From positions 1,571,001 to 1,635,000 of the forward strand of contig JARHVA010002425.1 in assembly GCA_037957365.1 (NCBI GenBank): a DNA stretch of 64,000 nucleotides, in the 5' to 3' direction. This stretch comes from Torreya grandis. Its lineage: Eukaryota > Streptophyta > Pinopsida > Cupressales > Taxaceae. The translations under genes were made by a program, and so were the position numbers. Shown one piece after another: positions 34,036 to 46,126 of the stretch (the stretch's first letter is position 1; every line of letters starts with the position of its first letter). Under the pieces are notes generated by a model, which saw only the letters and a list, made by a program, of their open reading frames with translations, was not told where the DNA came from and did no database searches.

Positions 34036-36630
34036 TTAATTTTGTTCATGATAATTGTCACGTACATTCTCTTCAAATATTGTTAGATTCAAATCCAACA
34101 CTTTATAACTCTCTGAGTGTTGCATGTTCGAATAATTATTAGTTAATCCTTTTATTTTAGATGTAGATTTCCAAATTTCAAAATATCTATCAAATGGAAA
34201 ATCAAAGACATTGCATCTAGTTGTATAGAGCCTTAAGCAAGTTTCCAAATTCTTGTCAATTTTATTTCTTAACTTGGAGTTTAAAAATGACAATGCACTA
34301 AAAATTCTCTCATCTTCTACTAAGCCCAAAATAATTATTTGATATAAATTAGAAAGATTAAAATATTTTAAGATCCCATAAAATAATATTTTACTCAATC
34401 TTAAAGTAATCTATAGTCTAATAATTGATCCATATTTGAATACATTGTCCATAACTTTAATTTGTTCCAACATTGTTGTGGGAAATTAAACAGACTGCTC
34501 ACTTAGCTTTGATAAATCTAAAATGCCTTCAATTTTTTCATCATTCAATTCTACACTCTTGCAAAAGTGTTGGGCCAATAATTTAATTTTATTCTAAAAA
34601 TCTGATGGGTTAGCTTTTTTGTAATATTGAGGATACACCACATCCATAGATTCTAGTATTTCATATTGAGGAAAATGATCTTTAATCTTTGAAGATATAC
34701 ATTTTGAAATTTATTTCAAGGTAGAACTTATAGAGGATATAACATTAAGGAATCGATCCCTTGTAATAGGAACTTATTTGATTTTATTAGATCAACCAAC
34801 TATGTCAAAATTGTATAAAGGTATTTTACATTCTCTCACTACTACACATAAATATCCATCTTCATTAAATTGTAAATTGTTATCAGTATGTTCAATATTT
34901 TTCTTTGAGATCTAGATTTTGAACTTTTTCCCTGTAAATTAATCTTGTGTTAAATAAAAATTATCAAGGGTAAGGTATATCAATTTTCTCAATGTATAAT
35001 ATTACTAAATGTACATTGTTCTTTCTTGATCTTTCTTTATCATTAAATTCATTTCATCCAACATGGGTAAAGGTTTCATAAGGTCAATAATATCTCTATA
35101 TCAGTTAACCAAAATAAAATATCTAGAGGTTTATCTATTGTTTGGCAATGTTCCTCCATTATTCCCATCAATGACTGATATTTTGCATATACTCTATGTG
35201 TTGGTCCACAAAGGAAAATCCATCTAGTATCAACATCCTTAGGTAGCTTGTTTCCTTTTGTTAAACATTTGGAAAAAAATTTAAATTTTAAAAATATTTT
35301 TAGACTTCTACAAAAGTATGAATATATTTCATGAATAAGATCTTCAACATTTGAGACTAATGTAAACTTTTTCAAAATTTTGAATGCCAAATTTATTATG
35401 TGTCGTGTAATGAATACTAATCATATATGATGTAAAAGAAGTTTGTAGACTTACCCAAAGACCACTTCTTTGAGATTGAATAATAGATGTTCCATCTACC
35501 CCTACACAAACAATCTTTCTTGTAATTGAGAAATCATTCATGTCACCAATATCTTTCAAATTATTCTTGACTAGTTCCAAAAGGCTTTGAGAAGTTATAT
35601 TTTCTTTCATTTTATGAATCGAAAGAATATGACGCTGATGAACATGATTCATAAAAGTGTAAACAAGAATACACACCAAATAAGTGTTATTATTGGTTGT
35701 AACTTGATCCAATGACAATGCTATGTATCTTGAAAGTCGTATCTTCTCTTGAAGATCCTCATTTTCTACTTCAATAAGACAATTAGCCCATTCCCAAAAA
35801 CTAGTAACTAACCAATGAGTATTTGGAAATTTTAGGATGCTAAGAAATTGTAGCATGTTCTTTTATCTTGGATAATTAGTCATTGGTTTAACTTTGTTTA
35901 AAATGTGAAAAATAACACAAATTTATACAATCTTTGACATTTGGCTAATTCCTATCATTTTTCCAAACACAGTTATAATGTTTCTTCCACTTGCATGAAG
36001 CTTTGTTTTTTAATATGTATTCATTATATTCACTTGAAGACCTAACATAAAAAGGCTCTAGTTTTGTTCTCCATCACATCACTAATTTATCCTCTACATT
36101 TATTATTTTATTTTCATACACTTTCTCCACATGCTTCTCTATGGTATCTAGTTTAAGTTGAAAGCATTTATCCCTCACCAATTTCTAACTACATATCTTG
36201 TATCTACACTCTTTTGGTAGATCATTAGTGTCTTCACTCAAAATTGGGTCAATGAAAAGATATTTAGAAACTTGTTCAACTTGAAAACTCCTTGAAATTT
36301 TCCATTCACTTAACTTCTTTTTTTTGGAGCTACGACAAATTTCATGAACTAATTGTGAGGTTGAATCATCAATACATTCAGAGCCAAAATGTATTAAACT
36401 AGCTGTGTCATGATTATTGGTATTGTTACTTGCATCTGCTCATTGAAAGTGATCAGAACATTATTGAACATGATCTTGATCATGTAAAAGAATGTTTGGT
36501 TCTAGTTGATTTTTTAAAATAATGTTTCCTTTTAAAGGTCTTTCTTGTTGATGTTTATCAAAATATAACAATATATTTCCCTTGACGAACCCCTTGTTAA
36601 TTTCCTAGCACTCAAACTAGGAGTAGTCAT
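34036..36630 (-). pseudogene. hAT-type transposase relic (DUF4371 type)
   Basis: A minus-strand relic of about 2.6 kb. A possible start at 36630 reads MTTPSLSARKLTRG. The DUF4371-like core is open from 35856 to 35344: SRYIALSLDQVT, then KIVCVGVDGTSIIQ and SGLWVSLQ, matching the catalytic core around DGAxxM of this family. TRWIFLCGP follows (below 35390). The C-terminal dimerisation part reads HFPQYEILE, then VEDERIFSALSFLNSKLRNKI. The N-terminal zinc-finger region is heavily broken. hAT enzymes move DNA by cut and paste. I did not find terminal inverted repeats or an 8-bp duplication, so the ends of the element are unknown. Confidence 0.8.
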
Positions 36631-37895
36631 TTTATAAATAAAAAACCTTTCAATGCCAATTTTATGAATCACCAATGAAAATCACTCTCTTCAAAGATGA
36701 AATCACTATTCCACTTCTTGAATAAATTTTTCATTGTCACTTTGAAAGTTGACACCTAAAAATAAGCAATGATACTAGCACATTTATTTAGAAAAAGTTG
36801 AAAAATGAACTTCCAAAATATCAATTTGAAAATGATATCATAGGTAGAATCTAAATCTATATATTCTATAAATTTATAAATTAACACTTAAAACAAACCA
36901 TATCTCACTTGAAAATTCAAAACTTGGAAATAGGGGCCAACATAAATTTATAAGGATATGCTATAATTTCTTAGTGACTATTTTGATGCGCTTCGGATAT
37001 TTATTTTTATGGTTTTAGAATAACAATGATTTTAGGAAGCAACAAATGTTTCTAAGATGTGCATAAGAGTTTTTATAAATTCTAAGAATAATAATTAATG
37101 ATGCACTAATTAAATATCTCAATTATCAAATATATGTATATGCAAATTAGATTTAAAATAATATAATCTAACCTATCCAATAGATTAAAGCCTATATAAG
37201 AGGTAATCTCTTAAAAAAAAGATATCTAATTCTATAAAAGTGTTTTATCAATGAAAATAAAAGAAGGAAAAGGAAAATATAATCAATATTATAACTAAGA
37301 GAAATTAAAACAACAAACTAACATACTTATAATTCAATGTCAAATATCATAATTCAATGGTCAATCTTAGATTAGTCTTTTAAGAGACTTACAGAGGTTT
37401 ATACTCAATTTATACTAAGTACTTCACACGATCTTACCATATGTACTCAATGTTTTTTAGTTATGTCATCCTCTCTTTTCATAGTTGTCTTACCTTATGG
37501 CCCCATAGTCAGTTTTTTATTTATACTCTATACTCTGATTTTTTCTATATTAATTTTATTATATTATTTGGTTGGTATTTACCACATACTTATTTTAAAC
37601 AAACAATAAACTAATTTTTTTTGAGAATACTACTTTTAAATAAGCAAAAAACTGATTTTTTTGGAGAAATAATGGCATGCAAGATTCTTCTTTTAAACAA
37701 AGCATGAATAAAAAAATGAATAAATATAATAGAGCCTTGTGATCATTTCAACCATATTTCTAACTAACCCAAAAATACCTATTTCAAAAATTTTGAGTTT
37801 AAGAAAAATATGTGTAGATATATGTGAAATCTACAAGAAAACCAACATGTATAGTGTTTTGAGCAAATATCTTTAAAAAATGATTTTCAAAGAAC
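36631..37895. other. Unassigned AT-rich DNA
   Basis: Very AT-rich, no long frames. It may hold the end of the hAT element or its flank. Confidence 0.5.
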
Positions 37896-38640
37896 TTATC
37901 GTTATATTTATTCATTTTCAGATAGATGACTGCATGCAAATAATTGCTCTTAGTATTTATAAAAAAATAAATACAAATCCATACCTTACAGATACAATCA
38001 CAAGGAAACCAAATTAATAATCATCTACATCTCATCCCAATCTTTTGACTACAAGAGCTTTGTTTCTGTCAATAGCTTGCATCAATAACTAGAAAAATAA
38101 AAAATCTATCAAAAAAATATCTAAAGAAATACTTTTTAGGAAAATTATCATTATATTTATTTATTTTAAGACAAATGACTATGCATGCAAATAACTGTTC
38201 TAAGTATTCATAATAAAAAGACACAAATTCATACCTTGCAGTTGCAATCACAAGGAAACCAGCTTAGAAATTATTTGCACCTTCATTTCCAACCTCTTGT
38301 CCTAATATTTTGACTACCCATACTTTGCTTCTACCAATAGCTTGCATCAATGACTAGAAAAAATTAGAAACCTTTAACAAAAATCTTTAAAGAAATGTTT
38401 TTTAGGGAACTTATCATTATATTTATTCATTTCAAAATAGATGACTATGTATGAAAACAACTACTCTCAATCTTAAAAATAAAGAAACACAAATGCATAC
38501 CTTACAATTTTAATCAAAAGGAAACCAACTTAAATATTGTCTACACCTTCATTTCTAACCTCTAATCCCAATATTTTGACTACCAGAGCTTCACTTCGGC
38601 CAAGAGCTTGCATAAATGACAAGAAAAATTGAGAAACAAT
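37896..38640. repeat. Three-copy tandem repeat, about 250-265 bp units
   Basis: Units start at TTATC(A/G)TTATATTTATT at 37896, 38145 and 38411. Each contains ATGACT...CATGCAAATAA, then ATACCTT(A/G)CA, AATCACAAGGAAACC and GCTTGCAT(C/A)AATGAC at the same spacing. They are diverged but align along the full length. No coding frame is kept. Confidence 0.85.
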
Positions 38641-38837
38641 CACATTTGCAATCGAGCAACTTCTATTAATCCCGTGGGTGCCTTATTAGACCAAAATTAG
38701 TTTTTTCCTTGGGCCCCTTCATATGCCAACACCAATTCACTAAAAAATAGGGAAAGATATAAACCTCAATCATCATATTTTTAATTTCACTTGCATAACA
38801 TTCAATGCTAAATATAAAATAAAATTTAGGTTTAAAA

Positions 38838-38910
<73 letters not shown>
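38838..38910. repeat. ATT microsatellite
   Basis: About 24 uninterrupted ATT units. On the minus strand it reads as a poly-Ile run that is not a protein. Confidence 0.95.
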
Positions 38911-38911
<1 letters not shown>

Positions 38912-39032
38912 AACCATATAGAAGGAAGAGCATGTGGCGCAAATAATATTAAAAATATTTTCAAATAATAAGTATAATTATTACCTTAAGCTTATTGTGT
39001 CCTAGGTGATCTTTACATACATACATACATCT

Positions 39033-39074
39033 ACCAAGAAATTATATGAGACATGTATAGGTTAATCTGGAATC

Positions 39075-39155
<81 letters not shown>

Positions 39156-39222
39156 GTAGACACACACACACACACACAGTGATTCCAGATTAACCTATAC
39201 ATGTCTCATATAATTTCTTGGT
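39033..39222. repeat. Perfect inverted repeat around a TG tract
   Basis: The 44-nt unique arm at 39033-39076 is the exact reverse complement of 39179-39222. The arms continue into a TG tract (39077-39150) and a CA tract (39161-39178) that also pair, giving a stem of about 62 bp around a TG-rich loop. It could form a hairpin or cruciform. The arms stop matching abruptly at 39032/39223. Confidence 0.92.
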
Positions 39223-39511
39223 GAATCAAACCCATACATTTATAGTAACTCTATTGAATTTTGTGTCCCAAATAAGATCACATATAATCTATAAGATGAA
39301 TCTATGTCCCAAACTATAAAATTATATAAAATTTTGGTAATTTGACCTATGTATATTTTCACAAAATTATCCATTTTTAAAATCAACAAAAAATCTTCTT
39401 ATAGCCAATTGGCTATAAATATCCACTAAATTTTCCATAGCTTAGTCTACATAGCCTCCTAAAGGGTCTCTATGGTGAATGGAGTCGATCATACTTGGTG
39501 TGGGAGATATG

Positions 39512-39670
39512 ATAGAGTGTAAGGAAGGTCCAAAAGGGTGCACAATAGAATGGTAATCTCTCCATGTAACTAAGTAAGATTAAATGGGACTCACAATGAT
39601 TGATAGTATGCATGACAAGCAAATGTGTAATCATCATGACAACTAAGGTCAAAGGAATCACAATTACATA
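39512..39670. repeat. Dispersed direct repeat, copy 1
   Basis: Begins near TAGAGTGTAAGGAAGGTCC and ends near AATTACAT. It matches 44836-44995 with scattered differences. It may be part of an old LTR, but no element body was recognised between the copies. Confidence 0.72.
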
Positions 39671-40285
39671 TGATCTCGAGGTACAAGTAGTCAATGTTCA
39701 ACAGAATAAGGAGTGTTGTGTAGTACCTGTAAGCCACAAAAAAATCAAGAGAGATACACAAAATTAAAAAATAAAACATTAATTGCACCTACTTGATAGG
39801 AATAACAATACAAGAAGAATTGACATCATGATCCAAGGGGTACCAATATGAAATCTATGCAATCCAACTCTAGTTCCAGCTCCAGATATTGCATAGAAAG
39901 GACAAAAAGTGATATAAAACAATAAATTTGATAATGACATTGAAAAGAGCATTTGATCTAGTGTTCTTTGAACAAGGGATGTAGGAGATCTAGAATTCCT
40001 TAAAAGAGGAAAATAAATCATAAATTGCCTCAAAGAAGGAATAAACTCAGACCTAAGTACTATTGATATTTTTGAACTAAAAATATCATTAAATATAATA
40101 CCCTAAGGGACACCCCATTTGTTTTTAAGGAATAAACTTGAAACCCCCATAAAAACCCATCTTTCCCTTTTTACTTTGCAGAATTTGGGACTCTAGATGT
40201 AATTTTCACTAGTGAAAATTTCTTTGAAAGTTATGGATCCCATAAAGCACTCATTTTATTAAAATGATGGAATATATAACTCACC

Positions 40286-40612
40286 ATGTACTTTGTACAT
40301 TTTCACAACATGTAAAATGCATGGTGGGCTCTAAATCCTGCCATGTACCCAAGCCATTAGAATCTAAAACTTGGCATGCACTTTGCATATTTTCACAACG
40401 TGTAAAGTGTACGATAGGATTTAGATCCTAATAAAAATATAAGCCCCCTTTTTCCATAACCTATAACTCTAGGTGTACATTTCACTTTATGAAATTTTCA
40501 AAGTGTACAATAGTCTCCACCTTCCGTTAGACCACCAAACCATAGGATGTGGAACCTCGAGTGCACTTTGCACATTTTCAAACATGTAAAGTGCCATGTG
40601 GGTTCCACCTTC
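40286..40612. repeat. Imperfect repeats with a CACTTT...AAAGTG dyad
   Basis: Three related blocks at about 40286, 40375 and 40561 read close to GCACTTTGCACATTTTCA followed by ACATGTAAAGTG. A partial fourth is near 40480. Each can fold on its CACTTT/AAAGTG ends. Confidence 0.65.
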
Positions 40613-40848
40613 TGTCAAACCTATCATTCAATTTTTTAGAGAGTGGATTTCTTTAAGTAGGTCCAACCTCTACCACCAACCAACATAGCTACAATTAATG
40701 CAGGGGTTTTTCCTATAAAAACTAGGTCATTTTATGAATTGTTTATCAATTGGAAAAATATTGTGTGCATCTTGAGACTCCCATAAAATCTTAAGCCTTC
40801 ATAAAAAGTGGACTTGCCTCAAGCACAATCTATTTAAATTAGAGATCT

Positions 40849-40983
40849 GATGTGCTTCAAACACCGTGAAGGCCCGATGTGCTTCCAACACCTCCTAATT
40901 CTGCCCAAACTTTTACGTTCTTCCAGCACCTCCTAGTTCTGCCAAAGAATTTAAGTGCTTCAAACACCTACAAATCCTGCCAG
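40849..40983. repeat. Small minisatellite, 27-38 bp units
   Basis: Four units near 40849, 40876, 40914 and 40952 share the pattern GTGCTTCCAACACCTCCTAA then TTCTGCC. The first unit is the most divergent. Confidence 0.7.
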
Positions 40984-43900
40984 CATTTATAGTTGGTTTT
41001 CCACAAGTAATAACTTTAGGAAATTAGGTTCAAATCCAAGGGAAATAAGTTTATTTAAATAAGTTTATTTAAAGAAAATCTTGAAGGAACATATCAATAA
41101 ATATGAAGGAGAGAAGTATTTGATGTTCAAACAAATTATGCAGCCTTCAAGATCTAATCTTATGGGTTGGATACATAATGAATACAAGATATTTTCAAAG
41201 CCTTTTATGCATATATTGAGCAACTATATGCCAAATATGATAAGAAATTTGAATAAATTCTTGACATTGATTAATCTTTCCTCTCTGTTGAATGTTTTTA
41301 AATATTACATTTTCAAGTTGTAATTTCATTATAAATAGTATAGCTATATTTTTTTTATAACTCTTTTTAAGAAAGATAAAAATATATTTTACACTTCATA
41401 ATTTTGATAGTGTGAAACTTGTAAAAAGCACAAGTGCAAATTGTACTTTTCTTTTTTGACAATTATGGATTGATAAAAGTGTAAAAGCATGAGTTTCAAA
41501 TTGCATGATTTAATTTTGAAAAAGAGATAAAGACTTAAAAGTTGTACAATTATCACTTAAGTTTTGCACAAAAAATTAACTTGAATTATTTTCAAGGTTA
41601 TCTTTTGTTTTGAAAGACTAGTTCTAGTTTAGGCACCTATTTTTGCATGAAGATCTATTTTCAGACACTATTAGATGAATAAGTATTGCATGGAGATATT
41701 TAGTTCTAGCCATGCTATACCATGCCATGCTATGCCCAGGATCATTCCCAAATCATGAATGACATTTTATAACCGTTTCACAAGTCCAAGATGCCAAAAA
41801 TAGAGCGACTCACCTATTTTTACATGAGGGTTTTCAGATCTGCATGATCTTCTTTACTAGGCATTTAAGTTTCAATAACTACATGTCTTCTATGACATAT
41901 TTTGTATAAAAATGGGTAGACCCCATGGCCTAATCTATCTTTTTGTTGTTAGTTATAATTTTTGCTTTTTGAACATATTTAATATAAGTTGTAACCTTTG
42001 GAGTGACATAAAGTTGATGATTTACCTTTCTTATCTTGAGAGATCTTTGTGTGTGTGCAAGCTATTTGATTATTTATGGAATCTTTGTCTCTTTGCTTTA
42101 GTCTCATGAAATTCATCTATGGTATTTTACCCTCTTGAAAATATTGTGTGGAATAAAGATGTTTTTTCCCTTTTGTGAAAATATCTAAAATACTAAATTT
42201 GATTTCCATTTGCATGTCTTTGTGCTGAAATAAATTCAACATATCTTCTTCTTTTTGTGTTTATCAAGAAAGAATTAAAATCCACTATAAAATATTTGGT
42301 GCAATCACCATATTTTTAATTTTTTTTCCAAATTTCAATTCTTCAACCCTTTTCCCTGTCAAAAGCACTAAAGACTGAGATTTCTATAAAACTAGGATTT
42401 TATTAGTTTGTATTATATTTAATGAGAGGATTATGGCCTTCTCTAGAGATTAATCTCAATTCGCCAAAGTTACACAACTTTGGAGGTTTTTTCATTGTAT
42501 CATTAGGCAATTTCACATCAAGCTATAGAATCAAGATAGGTGCAATCCTATGTGATAAAAAATACATAGCAGACCCTAGTGAGCTAAGACAGCTAATAAT
42601 GAGTCAAAAATATCAACACATAGCACACGCCTAACACATGAGAAACAATTAAGTCTCTAATAATCATAGATATTTAGAAGTTTTGTTCATTTCACTGGTA
42701 AGGAAGAAAAAAACTGCAAGAAGCTTGTGGCCACATGGTCATCGATAGTCCAAGACACATTAGTCAATGTTGGGTGTCCTTGATTTTTACCATTGGTGTG
42801 AATCACCATTGAATGGTGTGGCATAATGGGGGTCAATGATGCAAGACACCACCATAGAAGGGGTATCTTACAATAGTGTTGAATAGGCAAGCTACAAGAG
42901 GGAGATGAAAAACATGACCAAGATGTAATCAAGTGGAAGTGAAAAATGTTGGCCATGTTGAGAGGTAAAAAGGGTGGTAATAGGCCTATGAAAGACAAAG
43001 ATTGGTTAGAGAAGACCATATCAAGTCCCAAACAACTACAACCATGATCCTACACACATATAGAGACCACAATAAAATAGGAAGAGGGAGTCAGTAGGGT
43101 ATCAACTATAAGAAAATAAGGAGACTACTAACTAAAATAAGCACACAAATATAATTTTATCTTAATTGCATTTGAGGAGGATTACATAGCCCATAAAGGC
43201 TAAGAGCCCAGGATGGTCCAAAAAGGACATAAAGAGAGAGAAAGTGAGAGGGTAAAAAGAGTGGAATTTTTTTCCAAGTCTTTTTCACCCTATCATTAAC
43301 TAGAGGAGACCTTATAAAGACCATAAAATAATTTTGAGGAGATTAAAATGCATAAGAGCACACCAATAACGAGCATCTTGATTTGGGCAAGTCCTCTAAT
43401 TGTAAAATTACAAAAAAAATGGTTTTGTGGTTTTTGAGAAGCCCTATGGGCATTTTTATAATTTTTTCTCAAATTTAGAGATGGGTTATAGAAAAATTGG
43501 ACTAATACATTTATGAGTAGAGGCCATGTGTTTAAGAGCAAATAAGAAACCAAACCGTGGCCTAGTGTGGGAGTTCTATCAAGCCCTAGGGCTTACCAGG
43601 ATGCCCATGGCCCAAGACATAGGTTAGTAAGTCTAACATGTGGCCAGGGACACTACTTTAGCTAGAGGTTTCCAAAACCTATGTCCTAACCCACTGCCAA
43701 GTTGTTACTTTGTAGGAGAACCCACACCATGACTTGTAGAGAGATCGAAATTGCTTAGAAGGGCCTAGAATGAGGGAAACAAGCCAATGGAAGGGGTGAG
43801 TAAAATAATATTTATATAGACATCTTTCACTTGGTTTACATTCACTAACATTCTATTTTAGTGTGCATGGATGGATACATAAGTAGGATTCATTGTGTTT

Positions 43901-44835
43901 GAGGTAAGAAAGTTGACATAATTAGCAAAGGCACCACTAGTAGTGATTCTCACATATTGTAAAGTGGCTAACTAGGAGAGAGTTCCATCATGGCTAGAAG
44001 CTGAGGTTAACACACTATTTTGGGTTGGTTAGGGGGTCCTATGAACAACATAATTTTGGATCCTAGTACAGATGGTCTCAGTGCATCATAGCTGAGAACT
44101 GGTGAACATATTAGTATTGTGATGGGATATAAAGACATACAAATTCCACATAGGACCATCCTTGGAGGTCATCTTAGGGATAGATGATGTATACCAAATA
44201 TATGGGATAGAGTTTATGATGAGATCAATATTACCCCATTCAGTATAGGATGTGGAAGTAATAGGGGACTACATAGTAGGATCGATTGAGGTATATACAC
44301 ATCATGGTCCCAAGATTCCACATCTATAGTTAGTGATAGCTAGTATTCTGGTTAGTAGAGTAAACACTATCCAGAATATAAGATCCTATCACTAGTGTAG
44401 ACTGGTAGAGTCCAAGACACAGATGGAGGATGGAGGCAATCTAGGGTCAATACATCCTTGAGGGAGTGTACCAATAGTTAGATCAAAACCATTGACCTAT
44501 ATGGATCTTGGATGTGCCCCTCTACTACATCTTCTTCTAGATCATGTCAATGGGTTGATGCTCTCCTTACAAATATTGATTCCCATGTGGCATCTTCTAC
44601 TAGTGATAGATATGCCCATGACCCAAAAGGGGTCCTTAGTCGAACCAAAGGCAGTCTCTTATAGGACCATGCTAGTAGTAGTGTAACTTAGGTCATCTCT
44701 CCTCCATAAAAGGGCACAATTTAGATGAGTTACAACCTAGGAATTTAATTAGGTAGGAAAATAGTTGACCTAGGCTATCCAACGAGAGGGTCTCCAATGT
44801 TCACATAATAGGTTCTACGGGGTATAGGAGCTCTG

Positions 44836-44995
44836 GTAGAGTGTAAGGAAGGTCCATAATGGTGCACAATGGAATGGGGATATCTACGAGTGACTAAGTA
44901 GGATCAAATATGACTCACAGTGATTAGAAGTATGCATGACGAGAAGATATGTAATCATTGTAGGGTTAGAGGACTCACACTTACATCATTGTCAT
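44836..44995. repeat. Dispersed direct repeat, copy 2
   Basis: Same sequence family and orientation as 39512-39670, sharing TAGAGTGTAAGGAAGGTCC and the phrase around GTATGCATGAC. Confidence 0.72.
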
Positions 44996-45289
44996 TGATT
45001 ACATGAAGAGGGTAACTCTTCATCCAAATATTGTTTTGGCAGAGGTGTTGTTGATCCTTAGAGGTGTATATGGAATTTACACTTAGTGATCAGATAGGTG
45101 GCATTCAGATCAGTGTAATTTATTGTTGTAGGTCTAGATGTAAATTTCAAAAGAAAGGATTTTCACATTTAACATTAAGATTCATCATGAGTGTGTGTGC
45201 ATTGTTAATGGCACCTCTTTTTAGCATAATTATTCATGAATTTTTATAAGGTATAAGGTGCAAGAGCATTCAAGTTTTGTGTATTGTTC

Positions 45290-45665
45290 TTAGTCTTCTA
45301 TTTTTTTTGAAAAGCATCCTTCTTCTACACATGAAGCTAAGATCATAAATTATATGCCAATTGGCTCTTGAACTTGGCATTAGATTAAGAGGTGAGATGT
45401 TGCTTGATATTTTCCTTGGATTCAATCTTAGCAACATTGCAATAAGCTTTCCCTAGAGTCTTGTATGCCAAAAAATCTATCTTTGTAGGTAGGTGAAAGT
45501 CCACTAATGTACTTCAACACCTTATGTTGTTTAGTCAAGTTCTCATGCAGATGTGTAATGTAGTATTGGAACTAATTGGTTTAGTCTTCCATTTACTTAT
45601 CTTTGCATTAGTGTAATTTTTGGAAATTGATATATTAGTTCTGAAAGTGGTAGATAGGAAAGTAA
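45290..45665 (-). pseudogene. Gag-like relic, duplicated copy 1 (cut by Copia B)
   Basis: Reads on the minus strand as TLGKAYCNVAKIESKENIKQ, similar to SLGKYYLNATKIESKAYMKK in the second copy near 52540. The likeness is kept at the protein level as well as the DNA level. With Copia B and its duplication removed, the two copies lie about 460 bp apart as a tandem pair. The rest of this copy lies at 52320 to about 52430. Confidence 0.65.
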
Positions 45666-46113
45666 TATTAGTGTAGGTTTTTATTTTTCCCTATTTTTTA
45701 ATTAAGAAATTATATTTGTGTGCACACATGGAGTTTTCCTACATTTGTGGGATAGGCTAGCTTATGTGGAGATGTGTGTCATAAGAATGTCATAAGTAAT
45801 TCCCTTGATGAGAGTTACTTCTCTATTCTTAGCACCTTGTTACCAACTTTCATGGAGGAGTTACAGTCTATTCTTGGGGTGCCTTAGCCACCTTTTGTGG
45901 AGGAGTTACTTATGTGCTCTCCTATATGTATTCTTCACTTTGGCCATCTCGTGTTAATCAGATTTTGGTTTTCTCTATTTTGTCTTGTGCAATTTATCTT
46001 CTTGTGTAATTTTCAAATTGCTTTAACATCTATGTGGTGTGCACTTGCTTCATCTCATGTGATCACATCTCCATTGCATTCGCATTATCCAGATTCTGGC
46101 AACAACTTTGATA
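45666..46113 (+). repeat. 5' LTR of Copia B
   Basis: TATTAGTGTAGG to CTTTGATA. It lacks a GTCATAGATGT-type block that the 3' copy keeps. Otherwise it is close to the 3' LTR and to both LTRs of A. Confidence 0.92.
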
Positions 46114-46126
46114 TGGTATCAGAGCC
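46114..46126 (+). other. Primer-binding site of Copia B (initiator-Met tRNA)
   Basis: TGGTATCAGAGCC, an exact match to the plant Copia consensus and directly next to the LTR. Confidence 0.93.

Larger units (their letters stand above)
39223..45289. other. Mostly unassigned intergenic DNA with short repeats
   Basis: No gene or transposon domain was recognised. It holds a dispersed direct repeat (39512-39670 and 44836-44995), dyad-bearing repeats (40286-40612) and a small minisatellite (40849-40983), listed separately. Confidence 0.5.

Noticed and set aside
37896..38640. Possible CRISPR-like array
   Set aside because: Units are long, contiguous and diverged, with no short repeat and spacer pattern. 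The DNA is a plant nuclear type.
38666..38917. Open frame with a poly-Ile run on the minus strand
   Set aside because: Product of the ATT microsatellite.
41020..41060. GGTTCAAATCC as a tRNA T-arm
   Set aside because: No acceptor or anticodon stem can be built around it.
44492..44686. 64-codon plus-strand frame
   Set aside because: No family likeness, no neighbours, and a length expected by chance.
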